From positions 1 through 6,081 of the forward strand of contig JBFHRO010000199.1 in the NCBI GenBank assembly GCA_041591635.1: 6,081 nt of DNA. The letters run 5' to 3'. The position numbers and the translations under genes are program-made. The DNA is from JACKOD01 sp041591635 (GTDB lineage Bacteria > Pseudomonadota > Gammaproteobacteria > Pseudomonadales > Oleiphilaceae). The notes beneath the pieces are model-generated. The model was not told the DNA's origin, ran no database searches, and saw only the letters and a program-made list of their open reading frames with translations. Positions within the stretch are counted from its first letter, which is position 1, and the number at the start of each line of letters is the position of its first letter. Below, in pieces: positions 1-5,650 of this stretch.

Positions 1-106
1 GACGAGCCATTCACCAATTTGGATCGGGCCGGGCAGGAACTTGTCGTGACCCTGATGCGCGAGCACCTCGAGCGAGGAGGGTTGGGGATCGTGGCCTCGC
101 ACCAGC
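1..106 (+). pseudogene. ABC transporter ATP-binding protein fragment (CcmA-like), truncated at both ends
   Basis: Plus frame 1 opens directly with DEPFTNLDRAGQ. This is the acidic end of a Walker B motif (D-E, catalytic glutamate) running into the D-loop (NLD). About 20 residues later comes GLGIVASHQ, a beta strand followed by the H-loop (switch) histidine. The order and spacing are those of the C-terminal part of an ABC ATPase. The DEPFTxLD wording and short tail recall CcmA, the ATPase subunit of the cytochrome c maturation heme exporter, but the exact family is inference. The upstream part (P-loop, signature) lies outside the window. After the H-loop at about 105 the resemblance stops: the frame continues to a TAA at 337-339 but only as antisense of the di-iron protein gene. 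CcmA normally has about 20 more residues after the H-loop, so the native end is missing. Confident that this is an ABC ATPase piece; less so for CcmA. Confidence 0.7.
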
Positions 107-792
107 ATTTCGACATCGAGCTTGCGAATCATGTTGGCCCACAACCGGCACACCTTGCTGCAGCCCATGTAGCGCTGGTGAAACCCCAGCATGGAAGGTA
201 TGTGACTTTCAAAGTGCTCTACCGGATCGGTCGTATCGATAGGACCAAAAGATCCGCCCATATCGCCGCTGAACAGAATCTTGGAAACAGGATCGTAAAA
301 ATGCAGGTTGCCTACCGAGTGCATGAAGTGTGCGGGTAAACAAGCTATATGACTGTTGCCAAAGGGTATTTTCATACCTTCGTCAGGTACTGCAATAATG
401 CGGTCAAACACGTTGCCCTCAAGCGTGTTTCTGACCATATCACTCACCAGATGCGGCAAGAACCGCGACCAGAGGTGTGACGTGACAACCTTCGCATTGG
501 TGCGCATCAGCCAGCGATCAAGCGATGAAATGATGTCGGGGTCCTGGTGCGAGGCAAACAGGTACTTCACACGCGAAATATCGCAGTAACGCGAAATTTC
601 AATGCTCAGCGCGTTATAGGATAGATCCCCACCGGGATCTATCAGCGCCGCTTCACCTTCATGCAAAATCAAAAACTGGTTGGCCTGCACGCCATCGCCT
701 TCAACCAGATCGGTATAAACAAGGCACTGGTGTTGACTGTTGCGAAACAGTACCTTAGGCCCACTCACTGTCTTTTTGGCTAACATATCCAT
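1..792 (-). CDS. Metallo-beta-lactamase-fold di-iron protein (ODP/FprA-type), native C-terminus apparently lost
   Basis: The frame starts at ATG 792 (or ATG 786), bounded by an in-frame TGA at 808-810, and stays open to the window edge. The Shine-Dalgarno sequence is poor. The protein resembles the oxygen-binding di-iron domain of flavodiiron proteins without a flavodoxin domain. Visible metal-site motifs are HQDPD at 82-86 (equivalent to HxExD), PAHFMHS with His158 the likely ligand, and SGD with Asp177, 19 residues after His158 as in flavodiiron proteins. The N-terminal LIDPGGD is typical of the fold. The last ligand normally sits in a PQHG motif soon after EMLV (about residue 231). Here the sequence instead becomes antisense of an ABC ATPase, so roughly residues 232-264 are probably not native. 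By chance the foreign part supplies a histidine (RGHD, His234) at that spot. It lies 52 bp downstream of the HDOD gene on the same strand, so co-transcription is likely, with a role in O2 or redox sensing by family analogy. The fold is firm; the exact role is inference. Confidence 0.8.
   Translation of the reverse strand, partial: MDMLAKKTVSGPKVLFRNSQHQCLVYTDLVEGDGVQANQFLILHEGEAALIDPGGDLSYNALSIEISRYCDISRVKYLFASHQDPDIISSLDRWLMRTNAKVVTSHLWSRFLPHLVSDMVRNTLEGNVFDRIIAVPDEGMKIPFGNSHIACLPAHFMHSVGNLHFYDPVSKILFSGDMGGSFGPIDTTDPVEHFESHIPSMLGFHQRYMGCSKVCRLWANMIRKLDVEMLVRGHDPQPSSLEVLAHQGHDKFLPGPIQIGEWLV
94..106. other. Breakpoint between ABC ATPase fragment and di-iron protein gene
   Basis: Left of here the plus strand encodes ABC ATPase sequence through its H-loop (ASHQ). 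Right of here the minus strand encodes a well-conserved ODP/FprA-type di-iron protein up to EMLV, where family members normally continue with PQHG and some 30 more residues. Both resemblances end within the same few bases. The bases GCACCAGC (99-106) could belong to either parent, since they fit His-Gln plus the next codon's first base in the ATPase and the complement of Leu-Val plus the first base of Pro in the di-iron gene. That is what a microhomology-mediated join would look like. Whether it is a genomic rearrangement or an amplification/assembly chimera cannot be decided from the sequence. Confidence 0.6.
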
Positions 793-844
793 AGGGGTGG
801 CCAGTTCTCATACCTTGATTGACAGGCTTGCGGTCGATGCAGAC

Positions 845-1672
845 TCAACCGCGCAGCAGTTCTTCAATGTCGTCTTCAGCGTTGGTGAGTTCCATCAGTT
901 CTTCAAAAAACGCCACCAGATCCAGTTGCAACGGATTGGCAACCGCCGCCGGAAATCCGGCCAGAACTTCGGCCCGATCTTTGTCGGCCGCAATGGCATC
1001 ATTGAGGTACCGGGCGATATATACGATACCGGCCAGTTTACTGAAAGGCTCGTACGCTGCAGGGTTGGCATGCTGGCGAATGGCACAAATGATGTCGTCG
1101 GGGAAATTCCAGCGTTTTGCCAGTTCTGCGCCGACCTGGGCATAGTCATAACCAAACTGGTTCTGTTCCAGATCAAGACGGCTGGCACCTGCTTCTACCA
1201 GCTTGTCAATTTGCAAGGCCTTATCGGTGTGGGCAATATGGATCAGTATTTCGCCGATGTTGTGCAACATGCCACAGGTAAAGGCCGTTTCACGATCGAC
1301 TTTGGCATGCTTGCCTACCAGTTTGCAGATACTGGCAACCATGAAGCTGTTGCGCCAGAATTTTTTCGCGTCAAAACCGGGAATGGTCTTGAATGACCCG
1401 GTGACTCCCGAGGCCACCACCAGGGTTTTCAGGGTATCGAAACCCAGCAGCACCACTGCCGAGTCGATAGAGGCAATCTTGCGCCCGGCACCGTAACGGG
1501 CTGAGTTGGCAAGGCGCATGCACTTGGCAGAAATCACCTGATCCATCTGGATCTTTTTCGAGATGGCGTCGGCGTTGATATCGGGATTATTGAAATTTTC
1601 AATCAGCTCCTGCACCACCTTAGGAATATTGGGTAAATTGTGGGTCTGACTAAATAGAGCCTCTAGCGACAT
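845..1672 (-). CDS. HDOD-domain signalling protein
   Basis: A 275-residue soluble protein with one HDOD domain covering about residues 8-205. Family hallmarks are LPNIPKVVQEL near the N-terminus (13-23), MRLANSARYG (52-61) followed by the IASIDSAVVLLGFDTLK segment (67-82), the FWRNS turn (105-109), and LHNIGE at 136-141. In the last, the classical HD pair is His-Asn, consistent with HDOD proteins being non-catalytic relatives of HD hydrolases. The acidic C-terminal tail of about 70 residues has no recognised domain. HDOD proteins act in cytoplasmic signalling (chemotaxis, c-di-GMP and biofilm control), usually as protein-interaction modules; the partner here is unknown. The start at ATG 1672 is supported by a strong GAGGAGT Shine-Dalgarno (complement of 1681-1687). 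The gene is upstream of, and probably in one operon with, the di-iron protein, suggesting a sensor-effector pair (inference). It is divergent from the protease-pilin gene. Confidence 0.92.
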   Translation of the reverse strand: MSLEALFSQTHNLPNIPKVVQELIENFNNPDINADAISKKIQMDQVISAKCMRLANSARYGAGRKIASIDSAVVLLGFDTLKTLVVASGVTGSFKTIPGFDAKKFWRNSFMVASICKLVGKHAKVDRETAFTCGMLHNIGEILIHIAHTDKALQIDKLVEAGASRLDLEQNQFGYDYAQVGAELAKRWNFPDDIICAIRQHANPAAYEPFSKLAGIVYIARYLNDAIAADKDRAEVLAGFPAAVANPLQLDLVAFFEELMELTNAEDDIEELLRG

Positions 1673-1680
1673 AAAGAACT

Positions 1681-1687
1681 ACTCCTC
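1681..1687 (-). promoter_or_regulatory. Ribosome binding site of the HDOD gene
   Basis: On the minus strand GAGGAGT lies 8 nt before the ATG at 1672, a near-ideal Shine-Dalgarno that fixes this start. Confidence 0.8.
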
Positions 1688-1716
1688 ATAAACAGGCATG
1701 TCATTTCTATCGCTCA

Positions 1717-1722
1717 AGTATA
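1717..1722 (-). promoter_or_regulatory. Candidate -10 box for the HDOD/di-iron operon
   Basis: On the minus strand TATACT differs from the sigma-70 consensus TATAAT at one base and lies about 45 nt before the HDOD start codon. No good -35 hexamer is visible at 16-18 nt upstream, so the call is tentative and an activator could be needed. Confidence 0.3.
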
Positions 1723-1858
1723 GAAGACATCCAAGGTTCTCACGGAAAATATGTAGCCCGTCAAGGAATTCGGCCTTTGACTGTTTTTTCCCGATGCCGC
1801 CCCTTAGAATGCGCCAGGACAAGTCACTCACTTAGTCATGGTGTTACTCACTCATCAC

Positions 1859-1863
1859 AAGGA
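1859..1863 (+). promoter_or_regulatory. Ribosome binding site of the M48-pilin gene
   Basis: AAGGA lies 6 nt before ATG 1870. It decides this start over the TTG at 1777, which would add 31 residues of unlikely leader. Confidence 0.7.
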
Positions 1864-1869
1864 TTTTGC

Positions 1870-3210
1870 ATGGACACGCGCAGTTGGACCCCGCTTTCTC
1901 TGGATCAGACCCTGTACCGAAAAGAAAGTACCCTTTACGGTATTCTTGCTGTTTTCGCCTTTTTGCTCTGGCTGGTGCTGATTCTTGGCACCGTCGGCAT
2001 TGCGCTTTTTTACTTGTTGTTTTTCTTTGTTTTTTACTTGTTTGCCCATTCAGGCTTCATCAGTCACCTCAAAGGCAATGCTATCGAAATCGGTCCGCAA
2101 CAGTTTCCCGAACTGCATGCCCGACTACTGGAGTGCTGCGAACGCCTCGATATGAAGACCCCTCCCAAAGCCTACCTCATGGCTTCTGACGGAGTGTTGA
2201 ACGCCCTGGCCACACGTTTTCTTCGCCGTCACTATATTGTGTTGTTTTCCTCCATTGTGGATGCGCTCGACGACCAGCCTGACGCACTTAACTTCTATAT
2301 TGGGCACGAACTTGGCCATATTCGCCGAAATCATCTTGGAAAAGGTCCGTTTCTGGCACTTTCTGCCTGGTTGCCGCTGATTGGCCCGGCCTATGCGCGG
2401 GCATGCGAATACACCTGTGATCTGCACGGATTGCGTTGTTGCAACAATCTTGATGCAGCCACCCGGGCTGTGGCCGTGTTGAGCGCCGGCTCGCACCAGT
2501 GGAAAAAGGTCAACATTGAACAATTGCTGGCGCAAGTGCAGGAGACAAGTGGTTTCTGGATGTCGTTTCACGAATTGGTCAATGACTATCCCTGGCTCTC
2601 AAAGCGCTTGCAGCAAGTGGTCGCTCGCGGCCAGGGTCAGGCTTATGTGCCACCGGGGCGAAACCCCTTTGCCTTTTTGTTCGCCATCTTTACTCCCCGT
2701 ACTTACGGTGCCCGCGGCGGCGGCTTTATTGGCGTGCTGATTGTTATCTTTATCCTCGGCATACTGGCTGCCGTTGCCATTCCGCAGTACCAAAAATTCG
2801 TTGCACTGAAAAACGGGGCTGAAAGTGGCTGGGGGGATTACGAACCGCAGCCTTATGATGACATGGAGCAAGGGGGCGACAAAGAAAACGCTCGCTATGA
2901 ACTGGATGCTCAGATCCAGAGCCTGATTCCCGCCATGGATGCCGTGCTGGCGCATTATCATGCGAATAAAGCCTGGCCAGAGAACCTTGCCGAAGCGGGT
3001 GTGGATGCCGAACTGATCAATCAGTACCCCAGCCTGACACTCTATTCGGAAGGTGTGCTGGCGTTTTACGGACCACCATCCCTCGGAGATTATCAGAACC
3101 ACGCCATGTACGTGGAACCCCGCTGGAATGACGATGCAGGTGACTATGTCTGGTACTGTTTCAGCCATGACATTCCGGCCGATTACCTTCCCGAGTATTG
3201 CGACAGGTAA
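1870..3210 (+). CDS. M48 family zinc metallopeptidase fused to a type IV pilin-like C-terminal domain
   Basis: A 446-residue membrane protein. Residues 22-59 form two closely spaced hydrophobic helices (hairpin). The M48 domain (about 65-250) carries the zinc site HELGH (146-150), Glu180 in CEYTCD as third ligand with Asp184 four residues on, and a YPWLSKRL segment (240-247) typical of the family's end. Residues 283-305 hold a third helix: GGGFIGVLIV followed by FILGILAAVAIPQYQKF, very like the N-terminal helix of type IV pilins around a Gly-Phe prepilin cleavage point. The ~135 residues beyond read like a pilin globular domain: VLAHYHANKAWPENL (359-373), and a C-terminal loop with Cys430 and Cys444 ending DIPADYLPEYC. 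With the N-terminus inside, the protease would be cytoplasmic and the pilin-like part, with its likely disulfide, periplasmic. The Glu5 of pilins is absent. Substrate is unknown; a role in membrane protein quality control or pilus biology is only inference. Divergent from the HDOD gene, convergent with the exported-protein gene. Confidence 0.88.
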   Translation: MDTRSWTPLSLDQTLYRKESTLYGILAVFAFLLWLVLILGTVGIALFYLLFFFVFYLFAHSGFISHLKGNAIEIGPQQFPELHARLLECCERLDMKTPPKAYLMASDGVLNALATRFLRRHYIVLFSSIVDALDDQPDALNFYIGHELGHIRRNHLGKGPFLALSAWLPLIGPAYARACEYTCDLHGLRCCNNLDAATRAVAVLSAGSHQWKKVNIEQLLAQVQETSGFWMSFHELVNDYPWLSKRLQQVVARGQGQAYVPPGRNPFAFLFAIFTPRTYGARGGGFIGVLIVIFILGILAAVAIPQYQKFVALKNGAESGWGDYEPQPYDDMEQGGDKENARYELDAQIQSLIPAMDAVLAHYHANKAWPENLAEAGVDAELINQYPSLTLYSEGVLAFYGPPSLGDYQNHAMYVEPRWNDDAGDYVWYCFSHDIPADYLPEYCDR

Positions 3211-3232
3211 GCGATAACAACGCCCTTTCCTG

Positions 3233-3269
3233 CCTTGAAGAAGTCCGTTAAAACATGGCTTCTTCAAGG
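3233..3269. repeat. Inverted repeat at a convergent gene junction (possible transcript-end hairpin)
   Basis: CCTTGAAGAAG (3233-3243) and CTTCTTCAAGG (3259-3269) are a perfect 11-bp inverted repeat with a 15-nt loop. It lies 22 bp after the protease-pilin stop and overlaps the last codons and stop of the convergent exported-protein gene. Neither side is followed by a T-tract, so it is not a standard intrinsic terminator. It may protect the 3' end or mark a Rho-dependent end. Confidence 0.45.
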
Positions 3270-4144
3270 TCGATAGCAACATTTCCTACATAATCAACCC
3301 GTCCGGTTACCCGCAATACAATGCGCGAATTCGTATCGTAGTACAGATTGATTGAATCCTTGTAACCCATAAAATCAAACTCCGCCTCGCCTTTTTCAGG
3401 CGACAAGGGTTTGGCATCGACCGTCAGACGTAACACTTCTGTTTTACCCTTTACGCGGCTCTGCTTACCTGCTTGATGTCTAGCATAATTGATTTTAAGG
3501 GTTTCCCTGGCCTCAGCCCGGAGGTTAACCACCAGGGTTCCATCCCGGTCATAAACGTAAAAGGTTTGCTGATCACCAGGCTGGCGAAACTCTGTGATAC
3601 GCAGCAGATAAAAGAGTGCCATCGGCTCGGTAAGTGTTAGCTGCCGGGCCTTTGGTTCAATGTCGAAATAGCTTTGTGACCGGTTGCTCCAGTCTGCCCA
3701 GTTACCTTTGCGCTCTTGATCGCTGGCAGGTTTGGCTTTCAGACCGTACACCTTGTCGGGCAGATAACGATAGATTCGCGCCCAATCCTTGCGTCCGCTG
3801 TAGATGGCAGAACGCTGCAGTGCCCGCATATCCGTGTCCAGCAAGGTAGTAAAGAGCGCATCACTGCCCAGTACAGAACTGATGGTTTTGAGCATCACGA
3901 CGGAATCAGTCGCAGGTTGCAGGGGCCTTTCACCGGGTAATGGGTATAACAAGGCGGTTGCCGCTTCGGCATTAATGGTGGAAAACTCCACCTTTGCATC
4001 AAGACTGATGAGGAATTTCGAGCCAGCGTAATGCAGTGCTTTCCAGTCAGCGGCTGAAGCAGCCGTATCTGCATTTACCCTCATCGTGGACGAAAATACC
4101 AAAACAGAGCCTATCAGCGTGCAAATCAGCTTTGACCAAAACAT
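3248..4144 (-). CDS. Exported protein of unknown function (possibly DUF3108-like)
   Basis: A 298-residue protein, not confidently recognised. The first 25 residues form a classic Sec signal peptide: Lys5, a hydrophobic core LICTLIGSVLVF, and a VNA|D cleavage site. There is no lipobox cysteine, so a soluble periplasmic protein is expected. The mature part has no other membrane segment and alternates polar and hydrophobic residues in a way that suggests beta-rich structure. The final stretch, with YYDTNSRIVLRVTGRVDYVG, resembles the end of DUF3108-type periplasmic proteins, but this is weak. The start ATG 4144 was chosen because AAGGAG (complement of 4153-4158) lies 8 nt upstream and the signal peptide begins there. 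The in-frame ATG at 4150 is only 2 nt from that site, and a longer version from 4180 would put a charged stretch before the signal. It follows mnmE after 55 bp and may be read from the mnmE transcript. Confidence 0.75.
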   Translation of the reverse strand: MFWSKLICTLIGSVLVFSSTMRVNADTAASAADWKALHYAGSKFLISLDAKVEFSTINAEAATALLYPLPGERPLQPATDSVVMLKTISSVLGSDALFTTLLDTDMRALQRSAIYSGRKDWARIYRYLPDKVYGLKAKPASDQERKGNWADWSNRSQSYFDIEPKARQLTLTEPMALFYLLRITEFRQPGDQQTFYVYDRDGTLVVNLRAEARETLKINYARHQAGKQSRVKGKTEVLRLTVDAKPLSPEKGEAEFDFMGYKDSINLYYDTNSRIVLRVTGRVDYVGNVAIDLEEAMF

Positions 4145-4152
4145 ACCCATTA

Positions 4153-4158
4153 CTCCTT
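4153..4158 (-). promoter_or_regulatory. Ribosome binding site deciding the start of the exported protein
   Basis: AAGGAG on the minus strand, 8 nt before ATG 4144 and only 2 nt before the competing ATG 4150. Confidence 0.65.
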
Positions 4159-4199
4159 GAATTCTGCCAACATCTGGCACTCTATCCGATTAACACCCT

Positions 4200-5567
4200 T
4201 CATTTTCCGATACAAAAACTGGAAAAAATTCGACCTAACAAATCGTCTGAACTGACGTGTCCGGTGATTTCACCCAAAGCTTCCTGGGCAATACGTAAAT
4301 CCTCAGCCAAAAGTTCACCTGCCCGATACTGGTGAAGTTGTTCCTGGCCTGCCAGTAAAGCCGTTTCGGCACGGCTCAAGGCATCAAGATGACGTCGACG
4401 TGCACTAAATCCGCCTTCCAGATTGGCATTGAAGCCCATGTAGGTTTTGAGGTGGTGGCGCAATACATCCATGCCACTTCCCCCTTTGGCAGACAACCGA
4501 ACCACAGGGCACTTGCCGGTGTCATCAAGTCCAGCGGTTTCACTGGTTTGATCAATTTTATTTCGGATAACCGTAATCTTGGCAAAATCCGGTAAATGGG
4601 CAACAAAATCTGGCCAAATGCTGTGGGGATCGACCGCTGTTGTCTGTGTGCTATCCACCATCAGCAAGATGCGATCGGCTGACTGAATTTCGGCCCAGGC
4701 GCGTGCAATACCGATTTTTTCCACTTCATCACTGGCATCGCGCAGGCCCGCAGTATCAATAATATGTAACGGCATGCCTTCGATGTGTATGTGCTCCTTG
4801 AGAATGTCCCGTGTCGTGCCAGCAATGTCAGTGACAATGGCAGCATCGCGACCTGCAAGCGCGTTAAGCAAACTGGATTTGCCGGCATTGGGCCGCCCTG
4901 CAATCACCACATTCATGCCTTCACGCAGTAATGATCCTTGCCTGGCTTGCTGTTTGACCTCGTGCAGTTGATCGATTACGCCCTGCAAATCGGTGGCTAC
5001 CTTTCCATCGCTTAGAAAATCGATTTCCTCTTCAGGAAAATCGATGGCCGCTTCAACATAGATACGCAACTGCAGCAATTGCTCGACAAGCCGGTGTATG
5101 GCGCGTGAAAAATCACCCTGAAGCGACCGTAATGCGCTTTTTGCCGCCTGTTCAGAGGCACTGTCAATAAGATCCGCAATGGCTTCAGCCTGAGCCAAAT
5201 CCAGTTTGTCATTAAGAAACGCCCGCTCCGAAAACTCGCCCGGCCTGGCAAGGCAGGCGCCCAACTCAAGCGCTGCCTTGAGCAGCATATCTAGTACTAC
5301 GGGGCCGCCGTGCGCTTGCAATTCAAGTACGTCTTCTCCGGTGAATGAGTTAGGCCCCTGAAAAAACAGCGCAATACCTTCGTCAAGTTTTGTCTTGTCA
5401 GGCCCATGAAAAGGCCCGTAATGGGCAAACCGGGGTGGTGGCAAAGTGCCCAGCATCTGGATGCCAATGCTGGTGGCCAGGACACCGGAAATACGAACAA
5501 TGCCTACACCACCTCGCCCTGGCGCGGTGGCAATCGCAGCAATAGTAGTTCTTGAGGCTGTCTTCAT
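4200..5567 (-). CDS. mnmE: tRNA uridine-5-carboxymethylaminomethyl(34) synthesis GTPase MnmE
   Basis: Full-length 455-residue MnmE (TrmE), the GTPase that with MnmG adds a carboxymethylaminomethyl group to U34 of tRNAs reading two-family-box codons, using methylene-tetrahydrofolate. The N-terminal folate-binding domain starts with IAAIATAPGRGGVGIVRISG and includes RPGEFSERAFLNDKLDL (108-124). The G domain inserted in the helical domain shows all GTPase motifs: GRPNAGKS (224-231), IAGTTRD (248-254), DTAG (271-274), NKID (336-339) and SAK (359-361). The protein ends with the diagnostic FCIGK, whose Cys452 is the conserved C-terminal cysteine. Length is normal and nothing is missing. The start at ATG 5567 matches the family's N-terminus, although only a weak GACGA precedes it. 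It is separated from yidC by a strong terminator, so it probably has its own promoter or depends on read-through; no convincing promoter is visible in the 55 bp between. Confidence 0.98.
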   Translation of the reverse strand: MKTASRTTIAAIATAPGRGGVGIVRISGVLATSIGIQMLGTLPPPRFAHYGPFHGPDKTKLDEGIALFFQGPNSFTGEDVLELQAHGGPVVLDMLLKAALELGACLARPGEFSERAFLNDKLDLAQAEAIADLIDSASEQAAKSALRSLQGDFSRAIHRLVEQLLQLRIYVEAAIDFPEEEIDFLSDGKVATDLQGVIDQLHEVKQQARQGSLLREGMNVVIAGRPNAGKSSLLNALAGRDAAIVTDIAGTTRDILKEHIHIEGMPLHIIDTAGLRDASDEVEKIGIARAWAEIQSADRILLMVDSTQTTAVDPHSIWPDFVAHLPDFAKITVIRNKIDQTSETAGLDDTGKCPVVRLSAKGGSGMDVLRHHLKTYMGFNANLEGGFSARRRHLDALSRAETALLAGQEQLHQYRAGELLAEDLRIAQEALGEITGHVSSDDLLGRIFSSFCIGK

Positions 5568-5622
5568 TTTTCGTCGATCAACAAGTTGTCAAAGAAGGGC
5601 ATCGCAACATGATATGGCACAT

Positions 5623-5650
5623 AAAAAAAGCCCCTTGCGGGGCTTTTTTT
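5623..5650. terminator. Bidirectional rho-independent terminator after yidC
   Basis: AAAAAAAGCCCC (5623-5634), loop TTGC, GGGGCTTTTTTT (5639-5650): a perfect 12-bp inverted repeat with a G+C core and seven T on both strands, so it can act in either direction. On the minus strand it begins at the last base of the yidC stop codon. It would end yidC transcription before mnmE. Confidence 0.92.

Larger units (their letters stand above)
1673..1869. promoter_or_regulatory. Divergent intergenic region between HDOD and protease-pilin genes
   Basis: This 197-bp non-coding stretch separates two divergent genes and must hold both promoters. For the plus strand, TAGAAT (1805-1810) is a possible -10 box about 60 nt before the start codon. 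The TTGACT at 1777-1782 looks like a -35 box but sits 22 bp away, too far for a standard sigma-70 promoter. The heptamer ACTCACT occurs twice on the plus strand (1826-1832 and 1846-1852), with start points 20 bp apart, just upstream of the protease-pilin gene. No terminator or RNA gene was seen. Confidence 0.4.

Noticed and set aside
107..339. Continuation of the ABC ATPase frame as a genuine C-terminal domain
   Set aside because: The sequence is codon-registered antisense of conserved di-iron protein residues, so its openness is a by-product.
740..1396. 218-residue plus-strand open frame
   Set aside because: It lies antisense to the well-supported HDOD gene, shows no recognisable domain and has no ribosome binding site.
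1777..1810. TTGACT with TAGAAT as a complete sigma-70 promoter
   Set aside because: The spacer is 22 bp, well outside the usual 16-18; only the -10 box is kept as a weak candidate.
1777..1869. Upstream TTG start extending the protease gene by 31 residues
   Set aside because: There is no Shine-Dalgarno before it, the added residues look non-coding, and ATG 1870 has a good AAGGA site.
2599..3282. 227-residue minus-strand open frame
   Set aside because: It is antisense to the pilin-like half of the protease gene, whose plus-strand translation has clear family motifs.
5564..5592. TTGACA (complement of 5587-5592) as -35 box of an mnmE promoter
   Set aside because: A correctly spaced -10 box would overlap the mnmE start codon and reads AAATGA, giving a leaderless and poor promoter.
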